Shown here: positions 40,080 through 47,514 of the stretch, one piece after another
Numbering within the stretch: the first letter of the stretch is position 1
Layout: each line of letters opens with the position of its first letter
DNA from: Pseudoalteromonas undina
GTDB lineage: Bacteria; Pseudomonadota; Gammaproteobacteria; Enterobacterales; Alteromonadaceae
NCBI RefSeq assembly: GCF_000238275.3
Contig: NZ_AHCF03000003.1
Span: forward strand, 682,001 to 746,000
Length of the DNA: 64,000 bases
Reading direction: 5' to 3'
Position numbers and translations under genes: made by a program
Notes under the pieces: generated by a model
What the model was told of the DNA's origin: nothing
Database searches by the model: none
Seen by the model: the letters and a program-made list of their open reading frames with translations, nothing else

Positions 40080-40958
40080 ATGTCAGATAAACCATCAGGA
40101 TCAGACGTTCAAAAACGTCCGCCGAATAATAACCTTATCTTTGCAGGGGTTATTTTATTAATTATCATTATTGCCGCTGCGTTTGTTTTATTAAAACCAA
40201 GTGAAGCTCCAAAAACAGTTATGCAGGTTGAAGAACCAGTAAAAGAGCAACCTATTATGGAGTTAAAGCCTGAAAACGATCCTGTGGTAGGTGCGCCCTC
40301 TGTTAAGCCTGAAAAACCTGCGGAATTAGATGTTCCAGCTCAGCGTCCAGAAGTTGAGCCCGAAGCTGAAGTTGTATCTTTACCAACGTTAAACGACAGC
40401 GACCCTGTAGTCATTGCAAAATTAGATGAATATTTGGGTGATGTAGCGATGAGCTTAGTGTTAAATGATGATGTTATTCGCCGTGGCGTAGTGTTTGTCG
40501 ATAATTTAGCAAAAGGCAAAGTGGCTACCAAGCATACCCCAGTTGCAAAATTAGAAGAGGGTTTTAGCGTAAACGAAGGCGATATTTTAACAATTGATCC
40601 TAATAGCTATGAACGCTATACCCCATATGTAAAAGTACTCACAAGTATGAGTGCAGCTCAAGCTGTGCGTTTATATGATGAGTATAAACCACTGATCAAC
40701 AGCGCATATACTGAAATTGGTTATGGTGATGATGAGTTTACTCAAACACTTGAAGATGCCATTGACCTGTTACTTGATACTCCTGAGCCAAAAGGTAGCT
40801 TACCATTATTGCGTGATTCAGTGACTTATCAGTATGCGTTTTCTGAATGGGAGCAATTACCCGCTGCGCAAAAGCAACTTTTACGCATGGGCCCAGAGAA
40901 TATGAAAAAAGTAAAAGCGGCACTACGTAACATAAAAGCAGAGTTAGAGAGCAATTAA
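40080..40958 (+). CDS. DUF3014-like membrane-anchored protein
   Basis: The 292-residue protein has a short cytoplasmic N terminus, one transmembrane helix (about 19-40), a proline- and glutamate-rich linker (about 42-100), and a conserved C-terminal domain (about 105-290) that resembles DUF3014. Features include DPVVIAKLDEYLGD, the VVFVDNLAKGKVATKH segment and PNSYERYTPYVKVL. The domain would lie in the periplasm. The function is unknown. It ends just before the ffs promoter region. Confidence 0.72.
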   Translation: MSDKPSGSDVQKRPPNNNLIFAGVILLIIIIAAAFVLLKPSEAPKTVMQVEEPVKEQPIMELKPENDPVVGAPSVKPEKPAELDVPAQRPEVEPEAEVVSLPTLNDSDPVVIAKLDEYLGDVAMSLVLNDDVIRRGVVFVDNLAKGKVATKHTPVAKLEEGFSVNEGDILTIDPNSYERYTPYVKVLTSMSAAQAVRLYDEYKPLINSAYTEIGYGDDEFTQTLEDAIDLLLDTPEPKGSLPLLRDSVTYQYAFSEWEQLPAAQKQLLRMGPENMKKVKAALRNIKAELESN

Positions 40959-40983
40959 TAATCGCTTTAACACCTAAATAGAC

Positions 40984-41022
40984 TGCGATTGTATATGAAG
41001 TATGCAATCGCACTTTCTTTTT
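40984..41022 (+). terminator. Intrinsic terminator after the DUF3014 gene
   Basis: TGCGATTG (40984-40991) and CAATCGCA (41005-41012) form a stem and are followed by a T-rich run (CTTTCTTTTTT). It isolates ffs from upstream transcription. Confidence 0.75.
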
Positions 41023-41032
41023 TGATTATCCC

Positions 41033-41061
41033 TTGAATAACAGAGCAAAAGTAGAGATAAT
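41033..41061 (+). promoter_or_regulatory. ffs promoter
   Basis: TTGAAT (41033-41038), a 17-base spacer and GATAAT (41056-41061) make a good sigma-70 promoter. Transcription should start near 41068, leaving about 22 nt before the mature RNA; E. coli 4.5S RNA is likewise made with a short 5' leader removed by RNase P. Confidence 0.75.
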
Positions 41062-41089
41062 CTCAATCGCGCCAACCAAGGCCCTCAAT

Positions 41090-41203
41090 GGTAGTCTTAT
41101 TGGTCCTCTCGCAACACTAGCAGGCGAACCTGGTCAGGCCCGGAAGGGAGCAGCCACAGTTTGTGACGTGTGTGCCGAGATGTGGCTGGTAAGACTGCCA
41201 CCC
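41090..41203 (+). ncRNA. ffs: 4.5S RNA, signal recognition particle RNA
   Basis: The 114-nt RNA matches the E. coli 4.5S length. The conserved apical domain is clear: ACCTGGTCAGGCCCGGAAGG and GAGCAGCCA, with the GGAA tetraloop and asymmetric internal loop that bind Ffh. Terminal complementarity (GGTAGTCTTA with TAAGACTGCC) closes the long hairpin. With Ffh it targets nascent membrane proteins to FtsY and SecYEG. Its 3' flank is where the Tn7-like element has inserted, leaving the RNA itself intact. ffs is one of the recognised attachment sites of I-F3 CRISPR-associated transposons. Confidence 0.96.
41136..41167 (+). other. Protospacer in ffs matched by the element's own spacer 2
   Basis: This 32-nt stretch of ffs matches CRISPR spacer 2 (58778-58809) on the same strand at 25 of 32 positions. 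Mismatches are at 6, 12, 13, 15, 18, 24 and 25, and four of these fall on every sixth base, which is unpaired in type I-F Cascade. The two bases before it are TC rather than CC, consistent with the relaxed PAM known for I-F3 systems. The insertion lies 47 bp (to the duplication) beyond its PAM-distal end. Confidence 0.88.
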
Positions 41204-41221
41204 AAATTCCTCATTTGGGTG
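41199..41221 (+). terminator. ffs terminator, completed by the transposon end
   Basis: CACCCAAAT (41199-41207) pairs exactly with ATTTGGGTG (41213-41221) around TCCTC. The last two bases of the stem, T41220 and G41221, belong to the transposon end, so the insertion falls inside the terminator but rebuilds the base of its stem. The following bases (TTGTTT) are T-rich. Confidence 0.75.
41215..41219. repeat. Target-site duplication, ffs-proximal copy (TTGGG)
   Basis: TTGGG directly precedes the terminal TGTTGTTTGAAG and is repeated exactly beyond the other end at 63651-63655. Five bases is the standard Tn7-family duplication. Confidence 0.93.
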
Positions 41222-41224
41222 TTG

Positions 41225-41288
41225 TTTGAAGTATAAGTTGACATATTTGTACTAAAAGATGGCATAAATTGGAAGTATAAGGTGGCAT
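41225..41288 (+). repeat. TnsB-binding-site array at the tns-proximal (right) end
   Basis: Three related sites lie at 21-22 bp spacing: TTTGAAGTATAAGTTGACAT (41225-41244), a weaker TTTGTACTAAAAGATGGCAT (41246-41265) and ATTGGAAGTATAAGGTGGCA with a final T (41268-41288). This dense packing is typical of the Tn7 right end. A TTGACA at 41238-41243 inside the first site could be the -35 element of tnsABC, so TnsB binding may repress its own operon; no convincing -10 at ideal spacing was seen. Confidence 0.75.
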
Positions 41289-41327
41289 AGTCTAGTATTT
41301 AACCAAATGGTTAGATGGTTGACTCAC

Positions 41328-41957
41328 ATGTACAGAAGAAAACTCAAACACTCCCGTGTTAAAAACCTCCATAAATTTGCTAGTCAAAAAAATAAATCTA
41401 CCTGTTTAGTTGAATCCTCTTTAGAGTTTGATGCGTGTTTCCATTTTGAATTTTCACCATCAATAGCCGCATTTGAGGCACAGCCACTCGGTTACGAATA
41501 TCAGTTTGATAACCTTATTTGCCGTTACACACCTGACTTTTTACTTACCCACACAGACGGCACGCAAAAATTTATAGAAGTAAAACCGCAAAGCAAAATT
41601 GCCGACGAAGACTTTCGTGCACGTTTTATTGAAAAGCAAACCATAGCTAAGCAAGATGGACGCGATTTAATACTGGTTACTGATAAACAAATCCGTGTAT
41701 ACCCAACACTCAATAACTTAAAGCTTTTGCATCGCTACTCTGGTTTTCAGTCTTTAACAGAGCTGCAAGCATCGGTGCTAGAACTTGTTAAGCAATACGG
41801 CTCTATTAAAGTGGGCCAGTTAGTTAGCTTTTTAAAAGTAACTGCCGGTGAGCTACTTGCTACGGTGCTACGCTTATTATCACTAGGGCAGTTATTTGCC
41901 GACTTAACTACAAATGAAATATCAATAGAAACAGCAATTTGGTCTAACAATGTTTAA
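41328..41957 (+). CDS. tnsA: Transposase endonuclease subunit TnsA
   Basis: TnsA cleaves the non-transferred 5' strands at the transposon ends, so the element moves by cut and paste. From ATG 41328 the product has 209 residues and opens MYRRKLKHSRVKNLHKFASQ, the usual TnsA start; an upstream in-frame ATG at 41307 is possible but gives an unusual leader. The restriction-endonuclease-like catalytic core is visible as Asp70 (in RYTPDFLL), Glu84 and Lys86 (in FIEVKPQSK). A helical C-terminal domain follows that contacts TnsB/TnsC. It overlaps tnsB by 8 bp. Confidence 0.94.
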   Translation: MYRRKLKHSRVKNLHKFASQKNKSTCLVESSLEFDACFHFEFSPSIAAFEAQPLGYEYQFDNLICRYTPDFLLTHTDGTQKFIEVKPQSKIADEDFRARFIEKQTIAKQDGRDLILVTDKQIRVYPTLNNLKLLHRYSGFQSLTELQASVLELVKQYGSIKVGQLVSFLKVTAGELLATVLRLLSLGQLFADLTTNEISIETAIWSNNV

Positions 41958-43770
41958 TGACGGGCTGTTTGAAGATGAATTTAACCAGCCATTACCAAAA
42001 GTAGAAACCAAACTACCTCAAAATTACGCCAAAGATTTACAAGCCCTTCCTGAAAAAATTAAAACAACAACATTTGCTAAGCTTAAATATATTCAATGGC
42101 TTGAGGCTAATATTCAAGGCGGTTGGACACAAAAAAATCTTGAGCCTTTATTGAAAGTAATGCCTGAAGTTGAGGGAGAAAAAAAGCCCAGTTGGAGAAC
42201 CGCAGCACGATGGTATAGCGCTTATACCAATGCTGATAAAAATATCATGGCGTTAATACCAAGCCATCAAAAAAAGGGTAACAGGGAGCGCGATACAGCC
42301 ACCGATAAGTTTTTTGAAAAAGCACTTGAGCGTTACTTAGTAAAAGAAAAACCATCAGTAGCTTCGGCTTACAAGTATTACGCAGACTTAGTTATCATTG
42401 AAAACGACAGCGTTGTGGGCAGTGTTTTAAAGCCTTTAACATACAAAGCGTTTAAAAACAGAATAGATAACTTACCGCAATACGAAGTAATGATTGCTCG
42501 TTATGGTAAGCGCCTTGCTGATATTGCTTTTAATAAAGTAGAAGGGCATACACGGCCTACCCGAGTACTCGAAAAAGTTGAAATTGACCATACACCGCTT
42601 GATCTTATTCTATTAGATGATGAGCTGCATATCCCACTTGGTCGGCCAACACTCACCATGTTAGTCGATGTGTATAGCCATTGTATTGTTGGCTATTACT
42701 TTAGCTTCAGTGAGCCTAGCTATGATGCAGTAAGGCGAGCAATGCTAAATGCGATGAAACCTAAAAATGAAGTGGCAAAACGATACCCAGATACGATTAA
42801 TGAGTGGAAGTGTGCAGGTAAAATTGAAACACTTGTTGTTGATAACGGCGCTGAATTTTGGAGTAACAGCCTTGAGTTAGCTTGTGAAGAAATAGGCATT
42901 AATACTCAATATAACCCTGTTGCAAAGCCGTGGTTAAAACCGTTTGTAGAACGTATGTTTGGCACAATTAACACTGAGTTATTAGATCCGATTCCAGGTA
43001 AAACCTTTTCTAATATTTTGCAAAAACATGAATATAACCCCAAAAAAGATGCAATCATGCGTTTTACGACCTTTATGCAGCTATTTCATAAGTGGGTAGT
43101 AGACGTTTACCACCAAGATGCCGACAGCCGCTTTAAGTACATACCTAGCCAATTATGGGATCAAGGCTTTAATACGTTACCACCAACAGTGCTGAGTAAT
43201 GATGATCTTCAACAATTAGATGTTGTGCTCAGTATTTCATATCATCGGGTACTTCGAAAAGGAGGTATACAGTTAGAAAATTCAAGCTATGACAGTACTG
43301 AATTAGCCAACTATAGGAAGCAATTTAGCCATAAAGTATCTCAAGAAGTTTTAATTAAATTAAACCCTGATGATATCTCTTATATATATGTATACCTCGA
43401 TAAGCTAGAGCACTACATCAAAGTGCCATGTAAAGATCAAGAATATACTCAAGGCTTGAGTTTGAATCAGCATAAAATAAATATGCGCATTCATCGTGAT
43501 TTTATTTCGGGCTCTATCGATAATGTAGGCTTAGCAAAAGCGCGGATGTTTATTCATAATAAAATTCAAAACGAGTTTGAAGAGTTAAAAAATGCGCCAA
43601 AAAACTCAAAGGTAAAAGGGGGGAAAGCGTTAGCTAAGCATCAAAATGTAAGTAGTGACTCACAAAAATCAATAGCTCAGAGCGAGCCAGTAGAACCCAA
43701 AAAGGTTACACCTAAAGAGCAAGTAACTGATAGCTGGGATGACTTTATCTCAGACCTAGATGGATTTTAA
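41950..43770 (+). CDS. tnsB: DDE transposase subunit TnsB
   Basis: TnsB binds the transposon ends and performs 3' strand cleavage and joining. The 606-residue protein has N-terminal DNA-binding helices (about 1-190), then an RNase-H-fold integrase core with Asp213 (VEIDHTPLD), Asp298 (VVDNGAEFW) and Glu334 (FVERMFG). The last two are 35 residues apart, the canonical DD35E spacing. A Mu-transposase-like beta-barrel and a charged C-terminal tail, which contacts TnsC in relatives, follow. It is coupled to tnsA and tnsC by overlap and a two-base gap. Confidence 0.96.
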   Translation: MFNDGLFEDEFNQPLPKVETKLPQNYAKDLQALPEKIKTTTFAKLKYIQWLEANIQGGWTQKNLEPLLKVMPEVEGEKKPSWRTAARWYSAYTNADKNIMALIPSHQKKGNRERDTATDKFFEKALERYLVKEKPSVASAYKYYADLVIIENDSVVGSVLKPLTYKAFKNRIDNLPQYEVMIARYGKRLADIAFNKVEGHTRPTRVLEKVEIDHTPLDLILLDDELHIPLGRPTLTMLVDVYSHCIVGYYFSFSEPSYDAVRRAMLNAMKPKNEVAKRYPDTINEWKCAGKIETLVVDNGAEFWSNSLELACEEIGINTQYNPVAKPWLKPFVERMFGTINTELLDPIPGKTFSNILQKHEYNPKKDAIMRFTTFMQLFHKWVVDVYHQDADSRFKYIPSQLWDQGFNTLPPTVLSNDDLQQLDVVLSISYHRVLRKGGIQLENSSYDSTELANYRKQFSHKVSQEVLIKLNPDDISYIYVYLDKLEHYIKVPCKDQEYTQGLSLNQHKINMRIHRDFISGSIDNVGLAKARMFIHNKIQNEFEELKNAPKNSKVKGGKALAKHQNVSSDSQKSIAQSEPVEPKKVTPKEQVTDSWDDFISDLDGF

Positions 43771-43772
43771 TT

Positions 43773-44774
43773 ATGCTGACCGACAAACAAAAAGAAAAAC
43801 TGAATGAATTTCGCGATGTATTTATTGAATACCCAATAATAACCACTGTATTTAACGACTTCGACAGATTAAGACTTGGTAAAGGGTTAGCGGGCGAAAA
43901 GCCCTGCATGCTTTTAAATGGTGATACAGGCACAGGCAAAACAGCACTGATCAAGCAATACAAAGAACGACATTTACCGCAATTTATTAATGGAGTGATG
44001 AACCACCCCGTATTAGTAAGCCGCATACCTAGTAACCCGACACTAGAATCTACTTTAGCCGAGCTTCTTAAAGACTTAGGGCAAGTAGGTAGCACAGAGC
44101 GCAAACTGCGAGTAAATGGTACTCGGTTAACGACATCATTAATAAAATGCCTAAAAACGTGTGGTACAGAGCTTATAATTATTGATGAGTTTCAAGAACT
44201 GATTGAGCACAACCAAGGTAAAAAGCGCCGCGAGATTGCTAATCGATTAAAATACATTAACGACGAAGCGGGTGTATCAATTGTATTGGTAGGTATGCCG
44301 TGGGCAGAAAAAATAGCAGACGAACCACAGTGGTCATCGCGTTTATTAGTAAGGCGGCAGCTGCCTTATTTTAAGTTATCAGAAAATCCAAAGCATTTTG
44401 TACAACTGATAATTGGCCTAGCCAACCGTATGCCATTTACCGAAAAGCCAAGTTTAAGTGAGCAAGCAACAGTATTTGCCTTGTTCTCACTATCAAAAGG
44501 CTGCTTTAGAACATTAAAATACTTTTTAGATGATGCCGTACTTTATGCATTAATGGATAACGCAAAAACCCTCACGACCAAACACTTGGTTAAAGCATTT
44601 GATGTACTATTCCCTGATTTAGCAAATTTATTTACCTTGCCAGTTGCAAAAATTACAGCAAGTGAAGTCGAGCGCTATTCACTCTATAAACCTGAAAGCG
44701 CCCAAGATGAAGATCCGTTTATAACAACAAAGTTTACTGACCGGATGCCGATTAGTCAGCTGTTGAGAAAGTGA
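43773..44774 (+). CDS. tnsC: AAA+ ATPase transposition regulator TnsC
   Basis: The 333-residue AAA+ protein forms rings on DNA that bridge the TniQ-Cascade target complex and the TnsAB transposase. Walker A (GDTGTGKT) is at 50-57 and Walker B (ELIIIDEFQEL, Asp138-Glu139) follows at the expected distance. A sensor/arginine region (SRLLVRRQLPYF) is visible near 190-200. The length matches I-F3 TnsC rather than the larger Tn7 TnsC. It ends the tnsABC operon; the next genes are on the opposite strand. Confidence 0.95.
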   Translation: MLTDKQKEKLNEFRDVFIEYPIITTVFNDFDRLRLGKGLAGEKPCMLLNGDTGTGKTALIKQYKERHLPQFINGVMNHPVLVSRIPSNPTLESTLAELLKDLGQVGSTERKLRVNGTRLTTSLIKCLKTCGTELIIIDEFQELIEHNQGKKRREIANRLKYINDEAGVSIVLVGMPWAEKIADEPQWSSRLLVRRQLPYFKLSENPKHFVQLIIGLANRMPFTEKPSLSEQATVFALFSLSKGCFRTLKYFLDDAVLYALMDNAKTLTTKHLVKAFDVLFPDLANLFTLPVAKITASEVERYSLYKPESAQDEDPFITTKFTDRMPISQLLRK

Positions 44775-44809
44775 AGTGTTGACTTACAGAGCTCATAGTT
44801 ATTCGGATA

Positions 44810-45841
44810 CTAATTTTTCATATACTTAATAAGTTTTTCAGGAATAAAATAAATATTATGCTTAGCCCTAGTACATGCGACATAAAGCTTGTTCTTGGTC
44901 TGAGGTTTTAACTCTTCGAGCTTCCCATTTTCAAACAATTTTAGTGTTGTTGGATTCAAAATGATGCAAATATTTTCGAAACAATCTAGCCCTTTAGTAG
45001 CTCCCCAATTTTCTGTGTATCCCTTATATTTTCTACTATCTTGGTAAAAAAGTTTAGCAGTGTCTGGGCAACTCATTATTTCGATAGCTTGATTTTTACA
45101 TTCAATAAACTCAATGTTGGTCTTGTCACTTCGATGAGAATCGATGTGTATAGATAGATTCTCACTAACAAAACTACACACTATAGGGCTACAACGGTGG
45201 CTCTTAGAAAGTAACTCTTCATCGACTACGTAACCAACGTTAGTAAATTTTGCTTTATATTTGTCATAGCAATCATGGAGCGACTTATTAACGTTTCCAT
45301 CCCTAGACGTATCAAATGTATGCTGATAAAAGTCCCCAACAAATAATTGGTTTATATTTGCTGGAAAAATGCTTAATAAAAAGTTGAAATCGTGCCCTGC
45401 AAAATCTTGGACTTCATCAACGCAAATACTATCAAAATACTTTTCTATGCGCTTGATAACTTCATCATTGATACCAAGCTGTTCTATTAGTTTTGCAATG
45501 CGATTGGAGTACAATCTACTATGGCTATCGATATAGAACCTAGGATCATTCCGTTTCATCTTTAATGTATTAAATGGAGGGACATGCCAATTGATACCTT
45601 TAGTTTTTAGCTCGTGACCATATAGAGGCCTAAAACAAAATGAATATACGAATTGAAAATATGAATACACTTTAATTCCGGAAGGAATTTCCCCAAACTT
45701 TTGCAATATCCTATGCTTCAGGTTCGATAAATTGTTATCTGTATAAGTTAGTATCAGAGTTTTGGAGTCACTTTCTAACCCATTTATTATGTGGCTTGTT
45801 TTACCTGAGCCAGCGACAGCAAAAACTACTCGTTTATCCAT
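44810..45841 (-). CDS. Compact UvrD-like SF1 helicase, GajB-like
   Basis: The 343-residue protein carries the ordered SF1 motifs: I (VAGSGKTSHII, residues 9-19), Ia (LILTYTDNNLSNL), II (CVDEVQDF, about 136-143), III (LFVGDFYQHTF), IV (SHRCSPIVCSFV) and VI (YVACTRAKHNIYF, about 320-332). It is much shorter than canonical UvrD or the roughly 490-residue GajB. Its start overlaps the end of the OLD nuclease gene by 16 bp, the gajA-gajB order. I infer a Gabija-type anti-phage module; the assignment of the subtype is uncertain. The region is AT-rich compared with the chromosome. Confidence 0.68.
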   Translation of the reverse strand: MDKRVVFAVAGSGKTSHIINGLESDSKTLILTYTDNNLSNLKHRILQKFGEIPSGIKVYSYFQFVYSFCFRPLYGHELKTKGINWHVPPFNTLKMKRNDPRFYIDSHSRLYSNRIAKLIEQLGINDEVIKRIEKYFDSICVDEVQDFAGHDFNFLLSIFPANINQLFVGDFYQHTFDTSRDGNVNKSLHDCYDKYKAKFTNVGYVVDEELLSKSHRCSPIVCSFVSENLSIHIDSHRSDKTNIEFIECKNQAIEIMSCPDTAKLFYQDSRKYKGYTENWGATKGLDCFENICIILNPTTLKLFENGKLEELKPQTKNKLYVACTRAKHNIYFIPEKLIKYMKN

Positions 45842-47391
45842 TGGAAAGCTCTTTCTATATAGTCAGGTATTATAATTTGGTCTGCTTTTTTATCTAGTAA
45901 TTCAAATGCACAGTCAGCTTTATTTTTCAGCATATACTCTTGTACTGACAGTGTTTTTCGATCAGCGAGCCAAAGCTCATCACAAACTTCTCGATTTAAG
46001 TCGTAAAGGCAGATCTCAAATGTAGTGCTGGTATTAACAGCATCATAAAAAATACCAATGTTATCTGCCACATAGCCGAGATAATTATCAATACAATTCG
46101 TTTGATAGTCGCCATCATTGTCACGTATCACAGCGGTTCTTATTCCCAAAACTTTTGCTATGTCTAAATACCTTTTAAAACTTGTACCACCAACTGAGAT
46201 AACATGAATGTCATCGGCTTCTAATGAAGAGCCTGTTACCAATGAATAAAATGAGTCCAAAAGAATGTATTCAGCATCGCCCTCTACTAATATGACTTTC
46301 GCTGATAGTATGAATTCTAAAACATTATTATCAGGTGCTTTCATAAAAAATTTAGCTGTATCTTCTGGCAAGTCCCTCATTGTAAGAGGCTCAGGAGAAG
46401 AACTATTGAGGAGTATTGAGTTACGTAAATTTAATCTCGTACTTATTAAGCTATTGTGAGTAGCAACAAAAATTTGTTTAGCATGTGACTCTGATATTCT
46501 ATGGACCAACCTTTTCATATTCGTATGACTAAGATGGTTTTCTGGCTCTTCTAACAATAATACGTCTAGTGGTTTATCTGCATCATGCTCTCTTAATGCA
46601 AACTCTGTTTTGATAAAGCACTGTCTGCCTTTTCCTTTATTTTCGATGGGAACGTCATCTTCAACAATATTTAGATCTGTCTCTAGGTTTGATTTAGTAC
46701 TAGATCTAATCGAAAACTGGTATTCATCAAGTTTGTCATTAATTGACTTAAGGTTTGTTTCTTTAAAAGCTACTTTTTGTTGGCGGTACTCATTTTTCAA
46801 CTTTATTCTGGCTGTTTGCTCGACAAAGTTGTCATATACTGCTTTTATATATTCTTTGGTTGCATAGTCATTGTTTATCTGTGAGCTATCTAATGCTAGA
46901 AATTTTAAGAATTTTCGATAGCCCGAATATGCTTGACCTGAAAAAGTTGCAAAATTAACAACGTAATATTCATAAGGGAAGTTACTTTCTTCTTGAGCTA
47001 AAACTTCTGATATTTCATGTGTTAACTCTTCATTTGGCTCACATGTTAAAACCAGCCCGTCGCAAGCAACACCTTCGGAATTAACTTTGCCATTTAAGTG
47101 AGGGTTATTTTGTTCATTTAAGTATAGCTCTATACGTAACGTGGGAAGGTTTGCAATGCTTTTATCTGAAACTAAAAATTCATTAATAATTTGCTTATTA
47201 AATAAGTTATCAATCCCTATTGAGTCGATTTTGGATTTACTACCACTTAAAACAAGCTCAATAGCTGTGAGTAGACTACTTTTTCCAGCTTCATTATCGC
47301 CTATTAATAAATTAATTTCTTCAGTAAATTGAACTTCAAAATTTGAGAATCTCTTAAAGTTAAATAGCTTAATTTTTTCAATGATCTTCAT
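45826..47391 (-). CDS. OLD-family ATPase/TOPRIM nuclease, GajA-like
   Basis: From ATG 47391, which has AGGGA just upstream, the product is 521 residues; an in-frame ATG at 47412 lacks a clear site. An SMC/ABC-type ATPase half has Walker A (GDNEAGKSS, 31-39) and Walker B with signature context (LLLEEPENHLSH, near 280). A TOPRIM nuclease domain follows with its invariant Glu (VILVEGDAEY, near 369) and the DND acidic motif (IRDNDGDYQ, near 421). ATPase-TOPRIM proteins paired with a UvrD-like helicase are class 2 OLD nucleases, of which Gabija GajA is the studied example. It probably nicks or cuts phage DNA. Confidence 0.72.
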   Translation of the reverse strand: MKIIEKIKLFNFKRFSNFEVQFTEEINLLIGDNEAGKSSLLTAIELVLSGSKSKIDSIGIDNLFNKQIINEFLVSDKSIANLPTLRIELYLNEQNNPHLNGKVNSEGVACDGLVLTCEPNEELTHEISEVLAQEESNFPYEYYVVNFATFSGQAYSGYRKFLKFLALDSSQINNDYATKEYIKAVYDNFVEQTARIKLKNEYRQQKVAFKETNLKSINDKLDEYQFSIRSSTKSNLETDLNIVEDDVPIENKGKGRQCFIKTEFALREHDADKPLDVLLLEEPENHLSHTNMKRLVHRISESHAKQIFVATHNSLISTRLNLRNSILLNSSSPEPLTMRDLPEDTAKFFMKAPDNNVLEFILSAKVILVEGDAEYILLDSFYSLVTGSSLEADDIHVISVGGTSFKRYLDIAKVLGIRTAVIRDNDGDYQTNCIDNYLGYVADNIGIFYDAVNTSTTFEICLYDLNREVCDELWLADRKTLSVQEYMLKNKADCAFELLDKKADQIIIPDYIERAFQWINE

Positions 47392-47514
47392 AGCATCCCT
47401 GTTTCTATTCATTTCATAAGAAGTACTAAATCATTGTGCAAAATAGCCAGCTAATTAGCAAGTGGTAGGTTTTAAGCCTATAAATTTAAATATCCACAAA
47501 TCATTTTCATATAG

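Noticed and set aside
41033..41236. 67-residue open frame across ffs
   Set aside because: It runs through the 4.5S RNA, its promoter and its terminator, so it is not a protein gene.
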